Source of the DNA: Clostridiales bacterium
GTDB lineage: Bacteria; Bacillota; Clostridia; Lachnospirales; Lachnospiraceae
Reading direction: 5' to 3'
DNA: 64,000 bases
Assembly: GCA_018372435.1 (NCBI GenBank)
Contig: JAHAJA010000023.1
Location: 1 to 64,000 of the forward strand
In this document: one piece after another, positions 55,107 to 63,689 of the stretch
How positions within the stretch are numbered: position 1 is the first letter of the stretch
Layout: every line of letters starts with the position of its first letter
Notes under the pieces: model-generated
Told to the model about the DNA's origin: nothing
Database searches by the model: none
Seen by the model: the letters and a program-made list of their open reading frames with translations, nothing else
Program-made: the position numbers and the translations under genes

Positions 55107-56006
55107 ATGAACTTGAACACAATTTTTCTATCAACTCAGTCACTGCAAGAAGGTGCTGAGGAAGTAGCAAAGAAAGTAACAAAACTATCAAAATATCTTG
55201 ATAAAGCACAAGATCAGATTATTGCTTTTGGCTTAAAATTACTTGTTGTATTATTAATATGGTTTATAGGTAAGAAAATCATTAAGGTATTACTTCATAT
55301 ATTAGAGAAGACATTTAATAGAAGCAATATGGAGACTAGTGTAGCTATCTTCTTGTTGGCAGTTATTAAAGCAATCCTATATGGTATCTTAGTTGTAATT
55401 TTAATTAGTAATATTGGTGTGGACACCTCATCCTTAGTAGCAGTACTTGGTACCGCCACATTATCAATTGGTTTAGCACTACAAGGTAGTTTAGCAAACT
55501 TTGCTGGTGGTGTTCTAATACTTATTATGAAACCATTCCGTGTAGGTGATTATATTATAACTCCAGATAAAGAAGGTACTGTTACGGGACTTGATATCTT
55601 CTATACGCGAATGTTAACTGCTGATAATCGTTTGGTAGTTATTCCAAACGGAGTGTTATCCAATTCCAATATTATTAATGTAACACATGAACCTATACGT
55701 CGTTTGGATTTATCTGTATTAATCGACTATTCTGAGAATATTAAAATGGTTAAAGATATCTTGGAGAGAGTTAGTAGTGAGCATGAATTAGTATTAAAGG
55801 ACTATGAGACACAAATCTTTGTTAATAGTTTTGATCCTAGTGCAATTAATATAGGTATTCGTATGTGGGTAAAAACAGAAGATTATTGGATTCTTAAGTG
55901 GGATATTCTAGAGAAAATCAAAGAAGCCTTCGATGCGAATGATGTAACAATACCGTTCGATCAATTAGACGTTAATGTTACAAATAGGGATGCTGTATCA
56001 AAATAA
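55107..56006 (+). CDS. Small-conductance mechanosensitive channel, MscS family
   Basis: A 299-residue membrane channel that would release solutes under hypo-osmotic stress. Three spans are seen: about 38-58 (LKLLVVLLIWFIG), 75-100, and the pore helix region ATLSIGLALQGSLANFAGGVLIL at about 116-138, the Gly/Ala-rich TM3 typical of MscS. The beta domain follows with FRVGDYI and TADNRLVVIPNGVLSNSNI. The length is normal for MscS. GGAGATAA precedes the ATG. It lies 97 bp after glgB and could share its transcript. Confidence 0.92.
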   Translation: MNLNTIFLSTQSLQEGAEEVAKKVTKLSKYLDKAQDQIIAFGLKLLVVLLIWFIGKKIIKVLLHILEKTFNRSNMETSVAIFLLAVIKAILYGILVVILISNIGVDTSSLVAVLGTATLSIGLALQGSLANFAGGVLILIMKPFRVGDYIITPDKEGTVTGLDIFYTRMLTADNRLVVIPNGVLSNSNIINVTHEPIRRLDLSVLIDYSENIKMVKDILERVSSEHELVLKDYETQIFVNSFDPSAINIGIRMWVKTEDYWILKWDILEKIKEAFDANDVTIPFDQLDVNVTNRDAVSK

Positions 56007-56091
56007 TGACCATCATAAAAAGAGCTCTAAAAAGATAAAATAAAAAGTAATCTAAAAAGTAATCTATAAAAATAAAGGATGAGGTAAGAAG

Positions 56092-56355
56092 ATGCTAGAT
56101 GTAAAACAAAGAACAATTCAAGTAATTGAAGTAGAGGAAGGTTATATTTTTGAGATTCATGAATTACCTGTTGATAAGGATACAGTAGTTGAAGTATGGG
56201 TATATCAAAAAGAATACACAACTAAAATCCATGCATTTAGTATAATGAAAAGTACTATTTCAAATCCAACTAAATTATACAAACATATCGAAGACAATAT
56301 GAAGGAATATATTGATACGTATAAGGAAGAAGTAATTGAAGAGATAGAAGATTAA
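56092..56355 (+). CDS. Small protein of unknown function
   Basis: An 87-residue acidic, soluble protein with alternating strands, then a helical C-terminus (YKHIEDNMKEYIDTYKEEVIEEIED). No family is recognised. The ATG follows GGATGAGG. It is 85 bp after the MscS gene and before the first glutamine synthetase leader. The codon use and ribosome site support a real gene; function is not inferable. Confidence 0.6.
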   Translation: MLDVKQRTIQVIEVEEGYIFEIHELPVDKDTVVEVWVYQKEYTTKIHAFSIMKSTISNPTKLYKHIEDNMKEYIDTYKEEVIEEIED

Positions 56356-56439
56356 CCACAAACTTATAAAGATTAATAAATGCAACATTGTAATTAATAA
56401 AGCTAAGTTAAAAAGTATAGAAAATGGCACATATCCGCA

Positions 56440-56574
56440 TATAATATTATGTAAATTAACAAAAAGAAATTTTATGTCTTTTCTTTTGGAGTAAAACATG
56501 GTATTTTATTAATAGCGGATTTGAGTATCCGTATCAAAGGGTGTTCTCAAATTTTATTTGAGGACACCTTTTTT
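56440..56574 (+). promoter_or_regulatory. Leader and attenuator-like terminator of the first glutamine synthetase
   Basis: A TATAAT -10 (56440-56445) starts a leader of about 120 nt. It contains a block from 56484 (TTTTGGAGTAAAACATGGTA), a small hairpin CGGAT-TTGAGT-ATCCG (56516-56531), and a strong intrinsic terminator (56537-56574, GTGTTCTCAAAT/ATTTGAGGACAC then T6). The gene begins 137 bp after the terminator. The same order recurs at 59320-59414 before the paralog. Read-through control is inferred. The rest of the 56356-56710 gap shows nothing else. Confidence 0.65.
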
Positions 56575-56710
56575 ATATAAGCTGAGCTAATAATATTAAT
56601 TAGTTATATTGTTTGTTCTTTAATTTCTTATATAATGCGGGGAATACGGATTCAAAATAGATAGGATACCATGTACATATCCTTAGACAAAACGGAAGGA
56701 AGATAGGAAA

Positions 56711-58828
56711 ATGGCGTTAAAAAATGTGATATCAGAAGTATTTGCGATCGATGTATTTAATGATGCTGTAATGGCAGAGCGTTTACCAAAGAAGGTTTAT
56801 GCAGCTCTAATGAAAACAATTGAAGATGGAGAAGAACTCGATCTTGAAATTGCTAATGTTGTTGCACATGCAATGAAAGAATGGGCATTAGAAAAAGGTG
56901 CAACACACTATACACATTGGTTCCAACCAATGACAGGTATTACAGCGGAGAAACATGATTCATTCATCAGTCCTGCTTCTAATAGCGGCCAAGCGATTCT
57001 TGAATTCTCTGGTAAAGAGTTAATTAAGGGAGAGCCAGATGCTTCTTCATTCCCATCTGGTGGACTTCGGGCTACGTTCGAAGCAAGAGGGTATACAGCT
57101 TGGGATTGTACATCACCAGCATTCTTGCGTGAAGATGCAGCTGGGGTAACGTTATGTATTCCTACGGCTTTTTGTTCCTATACAGGAGAGGCTTTGGATA
57201 AGAAAACACCACTTCTTCGTTCAATGGAAGCAATTAATACACAAACTGTCCGTATACTTAAATTATTCGGACATGATGATGTAAAGAAAGTTGAGTGTTC
57301 TGTTGGTCCAGAGCAAGAATATTTTCTAGTAGATCGTGAAAAATATTTACAAAGAGAAGATTTAATTTTTACTGGTCGTACGTTGTTTGGCGCAATGCCA
57401 CCAAAAGGTCAAGAATTAGATGATCATTATTTTGGTAGTATCAAAGAACGTATTGCTGCTTATATGAAAGAATTAAACATAGAATTATGGAAATTAGGTA
57501 TTCTATCAAAGACACAACACAACGAAGTAGCACCTGCACAACATGAGATGGCTCCAATCTATGGAACAGCTAATATTGCAACGGATCATAATCAATTGGT
57601 TATGGAGACAATGAAGAAAGTTGCTAAGCGTCGAGGACTAGAATGCTTATTGCATGAAAAACCATTCGCTGGTGTAAGTGGGTCTGCGAAACATGATAAC
57701 TGGTCACTTGTTACCAATACTGGAAAGAATCTATTAGAACCAGGGAAGACACCTAATGAGAATATTCAATTCTTATTATTCTTATCGGCTATCATTAAAG
57801 CAGTAGATGAGAATGCAGTCTTACTTCGCATGTCTGCTTCTAACCCTGGTAACGATCATAGACTAGGAGCCAACGAAGCACCGCCAGCAGTTATATCAAT
57901 CTTCCTTGGAGAACAATTAGAAGATGTTATTAGTCAGCTTATTGAAACGGGAGAAGCAAGATCTTGCAAACAAGGTGGCAAGCTTAATACTGGTGTTCAT
58001 ACCTTACCTGAATTTAAGAAAGATGCAACAGACCGTAACCGTACATCACCGTTTGCATTCACTGGCAATAAATTCGAGTTCCGTATGGTTGCTTCCTCCA
58101 TGTCAGTAGCAGATGCGAATATTGTATTGAATACAATTGTGGCAGATGCCTTATGTGATATGGCAGATGAATTAGAGAAGGCAGATAATTTTGATATTGC
58201 TGTTCATGATTTAATTAAACGTACCTTAACAAATCATCAAAGAATTATATTCAATGGTAATGGATATTCAGAAGAATGGAAGGGAGAAGCAGAGAGAAGA
58301 GGACTTCCTAATACACCAACTATGGTTGATGCAATACCTTCATTAATTGACGCCCACACGGTTGAAATCTTTGAAAAATTCAGTGTTCTTTCGTCTAAAG
58401 AATTACATTCACGTGCTGAAGTAAATTATGAGAATTATTCAAAGACAATCAATATAGAAGCTAAAACTATGATTGAGATGGTTAATAAGCAATATATTCC
58501 AGCTGTTATTAAGGCAGTGAAGACCTTGGCTGATTCTATTAATAGTATCCAAACAGCTGTACCAAGCGCTGATGTTTCTGTCCAGAGCGAATTACTAATT
58601 CGATGTTCTGAACTTCTAGCAAAAGCTAAAGCTGCCGTTGTTAATCTTGAAAATATAGTTGCAACAGCTGCTAAAAAAGCAGAAGGTAAAGAACGAGCAA
58701 TATATTTTAAAGATGTGGCAGCTAAAGCTATGGAAGAACTAAGAACACCAATCGATGAATTAGAACTTATTATTGATAAATCTATATGGCCAGTTCCTAC
58801 TTATGGAGATTTGTTATTCGAGGTATAG
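56711..58828 (+). CDS. glnN: Glutamine synthetase type III (copy 1)
   Basis: A 705-residue GSIII enzyme, assembling glutamine from glutamate and ammonia. Diagnostic blocks: THYTHWFQPMTGITAEKHDS near 60, SFPSGGLRATFEARGYTAWD near 111, the metal-binding GPEQEYFLVD near 200, and QHNEVAPAQHEMAPIYGTAN near 269. NPGNDHRLGANEAPPAVISI follows near 379. The length (about 700) separates type III from the 450-residue type I. A 704-residue paralog starts 650 bp downstream. GGAAGGAAG precedes the ATG. Its stop lies one base from the stop of the opposing DUF3892 gene. Confidence 0.95.
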   Translation: MALKNVISEVFAIDVFNDAVMAERLPKKVYAALMKTIEDGEELDLEIANVVAHAMKEWALEKGATHYTHWFQPMTGITAEKHDSFISPASNSGQAILEFSGKELIKGEPDASSFPSGGLRATFEARGYTAWDCTSPAFLREDAAGVTLCIPTAFCSYTGEALDKKTPLLRSMEAINTQTVRILKLFGHDDVKKVECSVGPEQEYFLVDREKYLQREDLIFTGRTLFGAMPPKGQELDDHYFGSIKERIAAYMKELNIELWKLGILSKTQHNEVAPAQHEMAPIYGTANIATDHNQLVMETMKKVAKRRGLECLLHEKPFAGVSGSAKHDNWSLVTNTGKNLLEPGKTPNENIQFLLFLSAIIKAVDENAVLLRMSASNPGNDHRLGANEAPPAVISIFLGEQLEDVISQLIETGEARSCKQGGKLNTGVHTLPEFKKDATDRNRTSPFAFTGNKFEFRMVASSMSVADANIVLNTIVADALCDMADELEKADNFDIAVHDLIKRTLTNHQRIIFNGNGYSEEWKGEAERRGLPNTPTMVDAIPSLIDAHTVEIFEKFSVLSSKELHSRAEVNYENYSKTINIEAKTMIEMVNKQYIPAVIKAVKTLADSINSIQTAVPSADVSVQSELLIRCSELLAKAKAAVVNLENIVATAAKKAEGKERAIYFKDVAAKAMEELRTPIDELELIIDKSIWPVPTYGDLLFEV

Positions 58829-58829
58829 G

Positions 58830-59150
58830 TTAACCTTGAACGCTGTTTTCAGATACTGTAGGTAGACTACTTAGATTGTTGTTTTCTGTATTATCAGGAA
58901 GAGATTTAAGATATTCCTGACCATTACGATGGGAGATTCCTACGCCATTTATGCCACCGTTTTTAGCTAGTGCTACTCCTTCTTCTTTGGAAAGAGTGCT
59001 TCCATCGGATAGCTGGTAACCAGTAACCTTCCCACTGTGTTTTACCAATGCAACAATATTTTTAGCATTTGGCCCTGGACTTGGGATATTATCAAGAGCA
59101 TTCATTGCAAGGGAAGAAGTATTTAATTCTTTATTATCGTTTTGCAACAT
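58830..59150 (-). CDS. DUF3892 family protein
   Basis: A 106-residue soluble protein with a DUF3892 core: NIVALVKHSGKVTGYQLSDG (about residues 31-50), then LSKEEGVALAKNGGINGVGIS and GQEYLKSLPD. The family is common in clostridia and of unknown function. AAAGAGGTGATG precedes the start at usable spacing. It lies between the two glutamine synthetase genes on the opposite strand, converging on copy 1 with one base between stop codons and facing away from the copy 2 leader. A role in nitrogen metabolism is suggested only by position. Confidence 0.8.
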   Translation of the reverse strand: MLQNDNKELNTSSLAMNALDNIPSPGPNAKNIVALVKHSGKVTGYQLSDGSTLSKEEGVALAKNGGINGVGISHRNGQEYLKSLPDNTENNNLSSLPTVSENSVQG

Positions 59151-59257
59151 TAGTCATCACCTCTTTCTAAGTTTAGTATGTTCGATGTGATAGTTAATAT
59201 ACTAGAGATAATTTCATAATTATGAAGAAATTTAGGTAAGAACAGGCTAATGGTTAT

Positions 59258-59414
59258 TTGACATAAGTATTCTAACTACTAAATATAAAAACTTAAAAAA
59301 AATAAAAAAGGGTATTCCCTTTTGGGGGAAAACGTGGTATTTTATATCTAGGCGGATAAAAGATTATTCGTGGAACAAAGGTGTTCTCAAAGTGTATTTG
59401 AGAACACCTTTTTT
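59258..59414 (+). promoter_or_regulatory. Leader and attenuator-like terminator of the second glutamine synthetase
   Basis: TTGACA (59258-59263) and TAAATA (59280-59285), 16 bp apart, begin a leader with the block TTTTGGGGGAAAACGTGGTA (59320-59339). A hairpin CGGATA-AAAGAT-TATTCG (59353-59370) follows, then an intrinsic terminator (59377-59414). The six-base loop has A at position 1 and G at position 4, as in ANTAR-bound hairpins. The gene starts 63 bp after the terminator. The match to the copy 1 leader is clear by eye. Confidence 0.68.
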
Positions 59415-59477
59415 ATTTTGCATGAATAGTTTCGATGCTACATAATTTTAATTATTAATGGAAGGAAGGATAAAGAT

Positions 59478-61592
59478 ATGGCAAAAGACGTAATTTCAGA
59501 AGTATTTGCAATTGATGTATTTAATGATGTAGTAATGGCAGAGCGTTTACCTAAGAAAGTATATGCTACTCTTAAGAAGACAATTGAAGAGGGAGAGGAA
59601 CTAGACCTTGATATTGCTAATATAGTAGCACATGCTATGAAAGAATGGGCACTTGAGCGAGGTGCAACGCACTATACACATTGGTTCCAACCAATGACTG
59701 GTATTACAGCAGAAAAACATGATTCTTTCATTAGTGCGGCATCGAATGGTGGTAAAGCAATTCTTGAATTCTCAGGAAAAGAGTTAATTAAAGGTGAGCC
59801 AGATGCATCATCATTCCCTTCAGGTGGTCTACGTGCTACATTCGAAGCCAGAGGATATACTGCATGGGATTGTACATCACCAGCATTCTTAAGAGAAGAT
59901 GCAGCAGGTGTTACGTTATGTATACCTACAGCTTTTTGTTCTTACACAGGAGAAGCTCTTGATAAGAAAACTCCACTACTTCGTTCAATGGAAGCTATTA
60001 GTACGCAAGCAGTGCGTGTGTTAAAGTTATTCGGACATGACGATGTTAAGAAAGTTGATTGCTCTGTAGGTCCAGAACAAGAATATTTCTTAGTTGATAA
60101 AGAAAAATATATGAAGAGAGAAGACTTGATCTATACTGGCCGTACCTTATTCGGTGCAATGCCTCCAAAAGGTCAAGAGCTTGATGATCACTATTTCGGA
60201 AGTATTAAAGAAAGAATTGCTGGATACATGAAAGAATTAAATGTGGAGTTATGGAAACTTGGAATTCTTTCTAAGACACAACATAACGAAGTTGCTCCAG
60301 CACAACATGAAATGGCTCCTATCTATGGAACAGCCAATATTGCAACAGACCATAATCAATTAGTAATGGAAACAATGAAGAAAGTTGCGAAACGTCGTGG
60401 ACTTGAATGTCTTCTTCACGAAAAACCATTTGCAGGTGTTAATGGTTCAGGTAAACATAATAACTGGTCGCTCGTTACGAATACAGGTAAGAATCTTCTT
60501 GAGCCAGGTAAAACTCCTCATGAAAACATTCAATTCTTATTAATTTTATCTGCAATTATTAAAGCAGTAGATGAAAATGCTGCATTACTTCGCCTATCAG
60601 CATCAAATCCAGGAAACGATCACAGACTTGGAGCGAATGAAGCACCTCCTGCAATCATCTCTATCTTCCTTGGAGAACAATTAGAAGATGTAATCAGCCA
60701 ATTAATTGAAACTGGTGAAGCAAAATCTTCAAAACAAGGTGGTAAGTTGAATATTGGAGTACATACACTTCCAGAGCTTAAGAAAGATGCTACAGATAGA
60801 AATCGTACATCACCATTTGCATTCACAGGTAACAAATTTGAATTCCGTATGGTTGCTTCCTCCATGTCAATCGCTGGTGCAAACACGGTATTAAATACAA
60901 TTGTTGCAGATGTATTATCTGATATGGCGGATGAACTTGAAAATGCTGAAAACTTTGATTTAGCTGTACATGACTTAATTAAGAAGACATTAACAGACCA
61001 TCAAAGAGTTATCTTCAATGGCAATGGTTATTCAGAAGAATGGGTAGCTGAAGCAGAACGTAGAGGACTTCCAAATGTTAAGACTATGGTTGATGCAGTT
61101 CCTTCTCTTGTAAGTGAGAAATCAATCAAGATGTTTGAGAAATTCAAAGTATTCTCAGAGGTGGAATTACATTCTCGTGCAGAAATCAACTATGAAGCAT
61201 ACTCAAAAGCTATCAATATTGAAGCTAAGACTATGATTGAAATGGTTAACAAAAAGTATATCCCAGCTGTAATTAAAGCAGTTGCTACATTAGCTGAATC
61301 AATCAACAGTGTGAAAGCTGCTGTTCCAAGTGCAGATGTAAGCGTTCAAACGACCTTATTAACGGATACCTCAGCTTTACTTGCAAAGGCAAAAGCAGCA
61401 GTTATTAACTTACAAGAAGTTGTCACAGAAGCTGCTACGAAGGAAGAAGGAGCAGAACAAGCAACCTATTTCAAAGATGTTGTATTTTCAGCTATGGCTG
61501 AACTAAGAGCTCCAATCGATGCATTAGAATTAATCATTGATAAAGAAGCATGGCCAGTACCAACATATGGAGAATTGTTATTTGAAGTATAA
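59478..61592 (+). CDS. glnN: Glutamine synthetase type III (copy 2)
   Basis: A 704-residue GSIII paralog of the gene at 56711, highly similar through about the first 480 residues and more divergent over the last 200. All catalytic blocks are intact: SFPSGGLRATFEARGYTAWD, GPEQEYFLVD, QHNEVAPAQHEMAPIYG and NPGNDHRLGANEAPPAIISI. Visible substitutions include HDNW to HNNW near 325 and ADANIV to AGANTV near 468. The ATG follows GGAAGGAAGG. It has its own leader and a terminator at 61644-61678, so the copies are probably regulated separately. Both appear functional. Confidence 0.95.
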   Translation: MAKDVISEVFAIDVFNDVVMAERLPKKVYATLKKTIEEGEELDLDIANIVAHAMKEWALERGATHYTHWFQPMTGITAEKHDSFISAASNGGKAILEFSGKELIKGEPDASSFPSGGLRATFEARGYTAWDCTSPAFLREDAAGVTLCIPTAFCSYTGEALDKKTPLLRSMEAISTQAVRVLKLFGHDDVKKVDCSVGPEQEYFLVDKEKYMKREDLIYTGRTLFGAMPPKGQELDDHYFGSIKERIAGYMKELNVELWKLGILSKTQHNEVAPAQHEMAPIYGTANIATDHNQLVMETMKKVAKRRGLECLLHEKPFAGVNGSGKHNNWSLVTNTGKNLLEPGKTPHENIQFLLILSAIIKAVDENAALLRLSASNPGNDHRLGANEAPPAIISIFLGEQLEDVISQLIETGEAKSSKQGGKLNIGVHTLPELKKDATDRNRTSPFAFTGNKFEFRMVASSMSIAGANTVLNTIVADVLSDMADELENAENFDLAVHDLIKKTLTDHQRVIFNGNGYSEEWVAEAERRGLPNVKTMVDAVPSLVSEKSIKMFEKFKVFSEVELHSRAEINYEAYSKAINIEAKTMIEMVNKKYIPAVIKAVATLAESINSVKAAVPSADVSVQTTLLTDTSALLAKAKAAVINLQEVVTEAATKEEGAEQATYFKDVVFSAMAELRAPIDALELIIDKEAWPVPTYGELLFEV

Positions 61593-61643
61593 TATTACTA
61601 ACTTTCTTAATACAATATAATTAAATAAGTAAATTAAAAAGAG

Positions 61644-61678
61644 AACCACATAACTCGGAGTATAGTTATGTGGTTTTT
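61644..61678 (+). terminator. Intrinsic terminator after the second glutamine synthetase
   Basis: AACCACATAACT (61644-61655) pairs exactly with AGTTATGTGGTT (61664-61675), followed by TTT. Confidence 0.88.
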
Positions 61679-61805
61679 AGTATATATATGTTTAAAAATG
61701 GTAAATAAATGAATGAAGTCTTGCCAGAAATTATGTAAGATGTTATGATGTAAAGATAGTATTTTAACTCCTAACATGAGACGGTTAGTGCTATAGTATT
61801 AGAGA

Positions 61806-61846
61806 AAAGGAGAAGTATAGTAGTAGAATATAAGTACTACTACGTT
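61806..61846 (+). promoter_or_regulatory. Ribosome site separated from its start codon by a hairpin
   Basis: AAGGAG (61807-61812) is about 35 nt from ATG 61847. Between them TAGTAGTA (61818-61825) pairs exactly with TACTACTA (61835-61842). Folding that stem leaves about 10 unpaired bases between ribosome site and start, near the optimum. Confidence 0.5.
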
Positions 61847-63580
61847 ATGCTAATATGTATTATGAAGAAGAGAAATCATAAAAATGGATTTGCAAAAAAA
61901 TTATTAGGGATGTCTGTATTACAGTATATAGTATCTTCGGGGGTATTAATTATAATCGCTAGTATCTGTTTGATATCTGGAATGCGATCGGAAGCTATCG
62001 ATGGTTTAGAGAGTATGGCTAAAACCATTCAAATTACTTTTAATTCTATGGATACAGGGGATTATGCCATTAATGAAGGCAATGAATTAATAAAGGGAAG
62101 TATGAATATTACCGGGGAGAAGGAATTACTTGATACATTGGCTAAAGAATCAGGTAACGAGATTACGTATTTTTATGGGGATACTCGAGTTGCAACAACA
62201 ATTAAGAACAAAGATGGAAGTGCTATTATAGGAACGAAGGCATCAGATCAAGTTGTACAAGAAGTATTAAAAGAAGGAAATACATATACAGATTATAATA
62301 TTAAGATTAATGAAAAGCCATATTATGCGTATTATATGCCATTAAAGAATGCGGATGGTAGTACAGTAGGTATGCTTTTTGTAGGTAAAGAGTGTAGCGA
62401 TATTAATGCCTTTATTAGAGCCAAAATTGAAACGATCTTATTGTTTGCGGTAGCTATGGTTCTTGCATTCAGTATTGCAAGTTTCTTCATTGCTAAATTA
62501 TTTGCTAATGGCATCGTATTAGTAAAAGGTGCATTGACAGATCTTGAACGTGGAGAGCTTAAGATAGAAGTTAATGATAAGTTGTTGAATAAGAAAGATG
62601 AAATTGGCGAAATCGCTAGAGCGTTAAATAATGTAATAACACGATTCAAATCCGTTATTGGAATTCTTAATCAAAGCTGTGACACCTTATTGGTAGAAGG
62701 AGAAGGGCTAGAGAGTTTAGCGACACAATCAAGTAAGACTTCTGAAGATATCAGTATTGCAATTGATGAGATTGCAAAGGGTGCAGTAACACAGGCTTCG
62801 GATATCGAGAGTGCAACTTTGAACGTGGCTAATATGGGTTCATTAATTGAGAAGATTACGGGTGACATTGAATCATTGAATATAATTACCGAAGCTGTTC
62901 TTGAAACTGAGAATGAAGCAAATAATAATATGAATGAACTATCAGAGTCTAATGTTAATACGACGAATGCGATAAATCGAATTGCCTCTAATATCGAAAA
63001 GACAGATAATTCTGTTCAAAAGATAGGAGAAGCGCTTAAACTAATAACGAATATAGCAGATGAGACGAATCTTCTATCCTTGAATGCCTCAATTGAAGCA
63101 GCAAGAGCAGGGGAAGCAGGAAGAGGTTTTAGTGTCGTAGCAGCGCAGATTCAAAAACTAGCAGAAGAATCTAATGCATCAGCTAAGAAGATTGATGATA
63201 TTCTTAAGATGTTAGCCGAGGACTCTAAGGCTTCCATTCGGGTAATGAATGAAGTTCAACAGAATGTGAAAGAACAAGAGGAAAAGTTAAACGATACAAA
63301 AACCAAAATTACTCAAGTTAGTGAAGGAATTAAGCAATGTAATCATAATACAGAGAATATTAATCAACAAGCAGGTGAGTGTAATACCTCTAGAGTTATG
63401 GTTATGGATGTGATTCAGAATCTTTCTGCTCTATCAGAGGAAAATGCAGCAGCAACAGAAGAAACAACAGCTTCCATGGAGGAATTAACAGCTACGGTTC
63501 ATGTTGTTTCAGAAGCAGCTCAAAAGATGCAAGAGCTTGCTACTACATTATATGATGAAGTGAAATTCTTTAAACTCTAA
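61847..63580 (+). CDS. Methyl-accepting chemotaxis protein
   Basis: A 577-residue transmembrane chemoreceptor. After TM1 (about 26-48) comes an extracellular single-Cache-like domain (about 50-190) containing GTKASDQVVQEVLKEG and YYAYYMPLKNADGSTVGMLF. TM2 is near 198-218 and a HAMP segment covers about 220-275. The long helical signalling domain has the conserved tip ADETNLLSLNASIEAARAGEAGRGF near 400 (in part). I see no CheB/CheR-binding pentapeptide at the C-terminus. The ligand is unknown. ATG 61862 is a possible shorter start, but the hairpin-bridged ribosome site favours 61847. No other che genes are in the window. Confidence 0.9.
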   Translation: MLICIMKKRNHKNGFAKKLLGMSVLQYIVSSGVLIIIASICLISGMRSEAIDGLESMAKTIQITFNSMDTGDYAINEGNELIKGSMNITGEKELLDTLAKESGNEITYFYGDTRVATTIKNKDGSAIIGTKASDQVVQEVLKEGNTYTDYNIKINEKPYYAYYMPLKNADGSTVGMLFVGKECSDINAFIRAKIETILLFAVAMVLAFSIASFFIAKLFANGIVLVKGALTDLERGELKIEVNDKLLNKKDEIGEIARALNNVITRFKSVIGILNQSCDTLLVEGEGLESLATQSSKTSEDISIAIDEIAKGAVTQASDIESATLNVANMGSLIEKITGDIESLNIITEAVLETENEANNNMNELSESNVNTTNAINRIASNIEKTDNSVQKIGEALKLITNIADETNLLSLNASIEAARAGEAGRGFSVVAAQIQKLAEESNASAKKIDDILKMLAEDSKASIRVMNEVQQNVKEQEEKLNDTKTKITQVSEGIKQCNHNTENINQQAGECNTSRVMVMDVIQNLSALSEENAAATEETTASMEELTATVHVVSEAAQKMQELATTLYDEVKFFKL

Positions 63581-63605
63581 TTATGTAAAATAATAGAAGT
63601 TCTCG

Positions 63606-63634
63606 TTGTTTACAATATTTTCATATGGTATAAT
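63606..63634 (+). promoter_or_regulatory. Promoter of the last, partial gene
   Basis: TTGTTT (63606-63611) and TATAAT (63629-63634) are 17 bp apart. The short leader contains GTCAAC-CGTGTA-GTTGGC, a small hairpin with one G-U pair. Confidence 0.5.
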
Positions 63635-63689
63635 TAGGTAGGTCAACCGTGTAGTTGGCTGAGAAAAACAATGGGTAAGGAGAATGTAT

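Noticed and set aside
56424..56440. TGGCAC followed by CCGCAT upstream of the first glutamine synthetase, resembling a sigma-54 promoter
   Set aside because: The spacing between the GG and GC elements is one base short and the -12 element is poor; a TATAAT lies in the same place.
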